NCBI GenBank assembly: GCA_902774195.1
Contig: CACYHM010000026.1
Span: forward strand, 1 to 9,295
Length of the DNA: 9,295 nt
Source of the DNA: an uncultured Eubacteriales bacterium
Lineage (GTDB): Bacteria; Bacillota_A; Clostridia; Peptostreptococcales; Anaerovoracaceae
Direction: 5' to 3'
The position numbers and the translations under genes are program-made. Below the pieces are notes generated by a model. The model was not told the DNA's origin. It was given only the letters and a program-made list of their open reading frames with translations, and ran no database searches. Every line of letters starts with the position of its first letter. Position 1 is the first letter of the stretch. Shown piece by piece: positions 5,922 through 9,295 of this stretch.

Positions 5922-8119
5922 TGCGGCCGGTATACTCTCGTAACTCCTTCGACCTGCCTGAGGCCGGTAAGAAGTCTCTGTATCTGATGCATATCGGTTA
6001 TCTCGACAGTCAGAAGAGTGTTCGTCGTTCCTGGTTCGCCCGGCGTGAGGTTGAGGCCCACTACTTCTATGTCGTTGTCATCACACACTTTCGAAAGATC
6101 TTTGAAAAGCCCTTTTCGCTCTTCGGATACGACCTGTATATCTGCGAAGTACTTGCGGCTGTCGCTCGGTGTATCCCATTCGACCTCCATCAGTCTTCCC
6201 TTGTCTTCGTCCCTGATGTTCAGCACGTTCGGGCAGTCCGTCCTGTGTACGGTAAGCCCCTTGCCTTTGGATACGTAACCGACTATCCTGTCTCCCGGTA
6301 TCGGGTTGCAGCATGTGGCCCTTCTGATGAGCAGGTTGTCTGCCCCCTTTACGACCACTCCGGAGTCGGATGTCACCGCATGCTTTGTGACCGGGCGCTT
6401 TTTTACCTCGATCGTTTCTTTATCTTCTTCTTTGATCTTGTTGTCGGCCTCGTAGTACTCGATGAGCTTCTGCCCGAGTTTGGAGACAGTGCTGCCGCCT
6501 CTTGATATCTGGAGGAAAAGCTCGTTGACGTTCGAGCAGTTGAAGTCCTTAACAGCTTTGAGTATGTAAGCGTTCTTAGTGACTGACGCCGGATCGTATC
6601 CCTTTTTCTTTATGTAATTGTTTATATTGGTGCGGCCCTTTGTGACATCGCTGTCCTTATCGGCCTTTCTGAGCCAGTTCCTGATCTTGTTGCGGGCTCC
6701 TGATGTCTTGCATTTCTTGAGCCATTCAACGCTCGGGCCCGATGAATTCGCAGATGTTACGATCTCTACGATATCTCCGTTCTGGAGCGGATGGTCGATC
6801 GTTACCATCTTGCCGTTTACCTTGGCTCCTACGCATCTGATGCCTACATCCGTATGGATCTTGAATGCGAAGTCGAGAGGAGTGCTCTCGGCTGGCAGTT
6901 CCACAACATCGCCGTGAGGTGTAAAGACGAAGACCTGATTGTTGAAAAGGTCCACCTTGACTGTCTCAAGGAATTCAACGGAGTCATCGGCTTCTGTCTG
7001 AAGCTCGAGCGCCTGGCGTAGCCATGCCAGCTTCTGGTCGCTCTCGTCCTCGTCTCCGGACATCTTGCCTTCTTTGTATTTCCAGTGCGCAGCGATACCG
7101 TATTCAGCGATCCTGTGCATCTCGTATGTCCTGATCTGCACCTCGAAAGGCTCTCCGTTATCTCCGAGCACGGTCGTATGTATCGACTGATACATATTCG
7201 GTTTCGGCATCGCGATATAGTCCTTGAACCTTCCCGGTATAGGCTTCCACCTGTTGTGGACCAGTCCCAGGGCTGCATAGCAGTCCTTTACGCTGCCCAC
7301 AAGTATCCTGACAGCCAGCAGATCGAATATCTCATCGATCTGTTTGTTCTGGACCTTCATCTTGCGGTAGATGCTGTACAGGTGTTTGGAGCGTCCCTTC
7401 ACATCGTGCTGGATGCCTGCCTCCTCGAGCAGCTGTGAGATCTCGTCCGTGAGGGATTCGAGATTTTTCTCGTAGACTTTTTTCTGCTTTGCCACAGCAT
7501 CGGAGAGCTTTTTGAACTCGGTAGGATACAGGTATTTGAGAGCCAGATCCTCGAGTTCGAACTTGATGCTGAATATCCCGAGCCTGCCGGCAAGAGGAGC
7601 GTATATCTCGAGGGTCTCCATAGCCTTTGAAGTCCTCTTCTCTGTAGGCATGTACTCAAGTGTCCTCATATTATGCAGCCTGTCGGCAAGCTTGATTATG
7701 AGCACCCTTATGTCCTTGGACATCGCCAGGAACATCTTTCTGAAGTTTTCTGCCTGAGCGGCTTCAGTGGAATCGTAAGAGATGTTGCCGAGTTTTGTGA
7801 CACCGTCGACAAGATCGGCGATCTTGTCATCGAAGTCTTCTACAAGCTGTTCTCTCGAATAGTCCGTGTCTTCCACCACATCGTGAAGGAGTCCTGCGAT
7901 GACCGTCTCGTTGTCCATGCCGAAGCCGGCAAGTATCTTTGCAACAGCAACCGGGTGGATGATATACGGCTCTCCACTTTTACGAAATTGCCCGTCATGT
8001 AAACTGCGGGCAATCTCGTATGCTTTGATAACGACCGAGTCATCGTACTTAGGATTGATCTCGCTCATATCATGTATGAACTTTTCCGTAGAAAGGTCGA
8101 GGACCTTCTTTGCTGCCAT
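5918..8119 (-). CDS. rel: Bifunctional (p)ppGpp synthetase/hydrolase Rel
   Basis: Rel controls the stringent response: it makes (p)ppGpp from ATP and GTP/GDP on starved ribosomes and hydrolyses it otherwise. The 733 residues carry the full long RelA/SpoT layout. The HD hydrolase domain (about 25-195) is intact: His55, His79-Asp80, Glu83-Asp84 and KLADRLHN at 143-150. The synthetase domain (about 235-350) has RFKD at 297-300, the basic RxKD motif of bifunctional enzymes rather than the acidic motif of RelA, followed by YIAMPKPNMYQSIHTT, and EVQIR at 326-330. Then come TGS (about 393-455), a helical region, a Cys-containing RIS/zinc-finger-like segment (Cys603, Cys604, Cys629) and a C-terminal ACT domain (about 655-733). 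Both activities are therefore predicted. The start ATG at 8119 has AAGGAG 5 nt upstream. It follows secDF after only 29 nt, without recJ or apt between. Confidence 0.97.
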   Translation of the reverse strand: MAAKKVLDLSTEKFIHDMSEINPKYDDSVVIKAYEIARSLHDGQFRKSGEPYIIHPVAVAKILAGFGMDNETVIAGLLHDVVEDTDYSREQLVEDFDDKIADLVDGVTKLGNISYDSTEAAQAENFRKMFLAMSKDIRVLIIKLADRLHNMRTLEYMPTEKRTSKAMETLEIYAPLAGRLGIFSIKFELEDLALKYLYPTEFKKLSDAVAKQKKVYEKNLESLTDEISQLLEEAGIQHDVKGRSKHLYSIYRKMKVQNKQIDEIFDLLAVRILVGSVKDCYAALGLVHNRWKPIPGRFKDYIAMPKPNMYQSIHTTVLGDNGEPFEVQIRTYEMHRIAEYGIAAHWKYKEGKMSGDEDESDQKLAWLRQALELQTEADDSVEFLETVKVDLFNNQVFVFTPHGDVVELPAESTPLDFAFKIHTDVGIRCVGAKVNGKMVTIDHPLQNGDIVEIVTSANSSGPSVEWLKKCKTSGARNKIRNWLRKADKDSDVTKGRTNINNYIKKKGYDPASVTKNAYILKAVKDFNCSNVNELFLQISRGGSTVSKLGQKLIEYYEADNKIKEEDKETIEVKKRPVTKHAVTSDSGVVVKGADNLLIRRATCCNPIPGDRIVGYVSKGKGLTVHRTDCPNVLNIRDEDKGRLMEVEWDTPSDSRKYFADIQVVSEERKGLFKDLSKVCDDNDIEVVGLNLTPGEPGTTNTLLTVEITDMHQIQRLLTGLRQVEGVTRVYRPH

Positions 8120-8124
8120 CCCGT

Positions 8125-8130
8125 CTCCTT
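8125..8130 (-). promoter_or_regulatory. Ribosome binding site of rel
   Basis: AAGGAG on the minus strand lies 5 nt before the rel ATG, inside the 29-nt gap after secDF. Confidence 0.7.
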
Positions 8131-8148
8131 CGGTCTTTAATGATATCT

Positions 8149-9295
8149 TCAGAGTCTGATGCCTTCGTCTTCTCTCCTTCTGGCACCTTTCTTTCTGGCC
8201 TTTTCGGCCTTCTGCCTGTTATCCTCGTATTTCGATATTCCCTCTTTTTTGGTCAGCTCGTAGAATACCGGGCTGCAGAGGAATATGGATGAATATGTAC
8301 CAACGAATACGCCTATCATCAGAGGTATGAGGAATCCCCTGAGTTCAGAGCTTGCCATGATGAAGAGCGGCACCATTACCAGGAACGTCGTCAGCGAGGT
8401 CATGAGCGATCTCGAGAGAGTCTGGTTGATACTGTCATCGATGAGCTGTACGCCCTGTTTGCGCTTGTAGAACTTGCTGTTCTCTCTTATACGGTCGAAC
8501 ACGACTATAGTGTCATTGATCGAATAACCTACGACCGTGAGGATACCGGCGATGAACGGGTTGTTTATCGTGATCCGGAATATGGCGTAGATGGCGAGAG
8601 TGACCATTACATCGTGCGCGAGTCCCGCAACGGCAGCAAGTCCGTATCTCCAGTCCTTGAACCTGAATCTGATATATATGAGCATGCAGACGGCTGCGAT
8701 GAGTATGGACTTGATAGCGTTGCGCCTCAGGTCTTTTCCGACCGTAGGGCCGAATTCCTCGGATGCGAGAACGGCTTCATCGTCCAGGCCGTATTTCTTC
8801 TCTATTGTGTTTATTACCTCTGTCCTTTCAGCAGACTTGAGGTCTTTTATCGTCCTTATGACTATCTGTGTGCTGCCTTCACCGGCATAGACGATAGTCG
8901 GGTTCAGGTCGTACGAGGCGATGCAGTCCTTGACTTCGTCTATATCCACTTTCTCGCCCATCTCGATCTGCATCATCGTGCCGCCCGTGAAGTCGATGCC
9001 GTAGTTGAAGCCTCTGATCAGTCCGAAGCCGAGTCCGATGATGATGACTATCGCGCTTATCGCGTAGAACTTCTTCCTGTTTTCGATGAACTTTATGTTC
9101 CATTTCCAGGAGAACTTCGGAGTGCCGTCATCTTTTACACCGAAGAATCTGTTCTTTCCGAACGTTTTGCTTTCGGCAAGAAGGTTCACGAACAGCTGAG
9201 TGATGAATACAGCCGTGATGACTGACATCACAGTACCGATCATCAGAGTCAGAGCGAAGCCCTTGACTGAAGTGGTTCCGAAGAGGTACAGCACG
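8149..9295 (-). CDS. secDF: Fused SecD-SecF protein-export membrane protein, C-terminal part (cut by window edge)
   Basis: SecD and SecF work with SecYEG and use the ion gradient to assist late steps of protein export. The 381 visible codons begin inside a protein; the start lies beyond the window. Residues 1-40 are the last SecD membrane segment (FGTTSVKGFALTLMIGTVMS). A linker follows (about 41-70), then a whole SecF: first membrane helix about 76-93, the GIDFTGG motif at 99-105, a periplasmic-type P4 domain to about 190, and five more helices near 195-210, 217-238, 246-266, 296-314 and 319-341. GYSINDTIVVFDRIREN (256-272) is the SecF transmembrane signature. The frame is unbroken across the SecD/SecF junction, so the two are fused, as in Bacillus and some Clostridia. 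The 40-residue tail is strongly charged. Rel follows after 29 nt. Confidence 0.95.
   Translation of the reverse strand, partial: VLYLFGTTSVKGFALTLMIGTVMSVITAVFITQLFVNLLAESKTFGKNRFFGVKDDGTPKFSWKWNIKFIENRKKFYAISAIVIIIGLGFGLIRGFNYGIDFTGGTMMQIEMGEKVDIDEVKDCIASYDLNPTIVYAGEGSTQIVIRTIKDLKSAERTEVINTIEKKYGLDDEAVLASEEFGPTVGKDLRRNAIKSILIAAVCMLIYIRFRFKDWRYGLAAVAGLAHDVMVTLAIYAIFRITINNPFIAGILTVVGYSINDTIVVFDRIRENSKFYKRKQGVQLIDDSINQTLSRSLMTSLTTFLVMVPLFIMASSELRGFLIPLMIGVFVGTYSSIFLCSPVFYELTKKEGISKYEDNRQKAEKARKKGARRREDEGIRL

Noticed and set aside
5915..9225. Open frames on the plus strand opposite rel and secDF (such as 5915-6505 and 8614-9225)
   Set aside because: Same codon-aligned register as the true genes, no recognisable domain, and no sign of a ribosome binding site that would favour them.
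1..9295. Mobile element, defence system, CRISPR array or other accessory island
   Set aside because: All eight genes are conserved core genes on one strand with uniform character. I saw no transposase, integrase, direct repeat array, tRNA or terminal inverted repeats.

Overview
The window is a compact, ordinary housekeeping segment of a low-to-mid G+C Gram-positive bacterium, most likely an anaerobic member of the Clostridia. The evidence is gene content and order: a bifunctional Rel (p)ppGpp enzyme, a small metallo-beta-lactamase-fold hydrolase, the Firmicutes-type radical SAM protein HemZ, then hisS and aspS. That order recurs in Clostridia, and the protein motifs are of Firmicutes type. 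I cannot name a genus from sequence alone.

All eight genes lie on the minus strand, so transcription runs from high to low coordinates. In that order: the C-terminal part of a fused SecD-SecF protein-export subunit (cut by the window edge, to 8149); rel (8119-5918); a glyoxalase-II-like hydrolase (5873-5286); hemZ (5293-3920, TTG start); hisS (3907-2660); aspS (2670-904); nadD (914 or 899 to 291); and the first 104 codons of yqeK (313-1, TTG start, cut by the window edge). Gaps are 29, 44 and 12 nt, and the other four junctions overlap or nearly touch. I see no rho-independent terminator, RNA gene, repeat, insertion sequence or CRISPR array. The largest non-coding stretch is the 44-nt AT-rich gap between rel and the hydrolase, which holds a weak promoter-like sequence. 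No gene-free stretch exceeds 300 bases.

The arrangement suggests one long transcription unit, or a few nested ones, that joins protein export, stringent response, aminoacylation of tRNA-His and tRNA-Asp, and NAD synthesis. Rel makes and destroys (p)ppGpp. HisRS and AspRS charge tRNA, and aminoacyl-tRNA synthetases can produce Ap4A as a side product. YqeK belongs to a family known to hydrolyse Ap4A. Two points of context stand out: recJ and apt, which often sit between secF and rel in Clostridia, are absent here, and nadD-yqeK is attached directly behind aspS. I found no convincing undescribed system. The findings are modest points on gene order, translational coupling, missing T-box leaders, uncertain HemZ chemistry and a few sequence variants.
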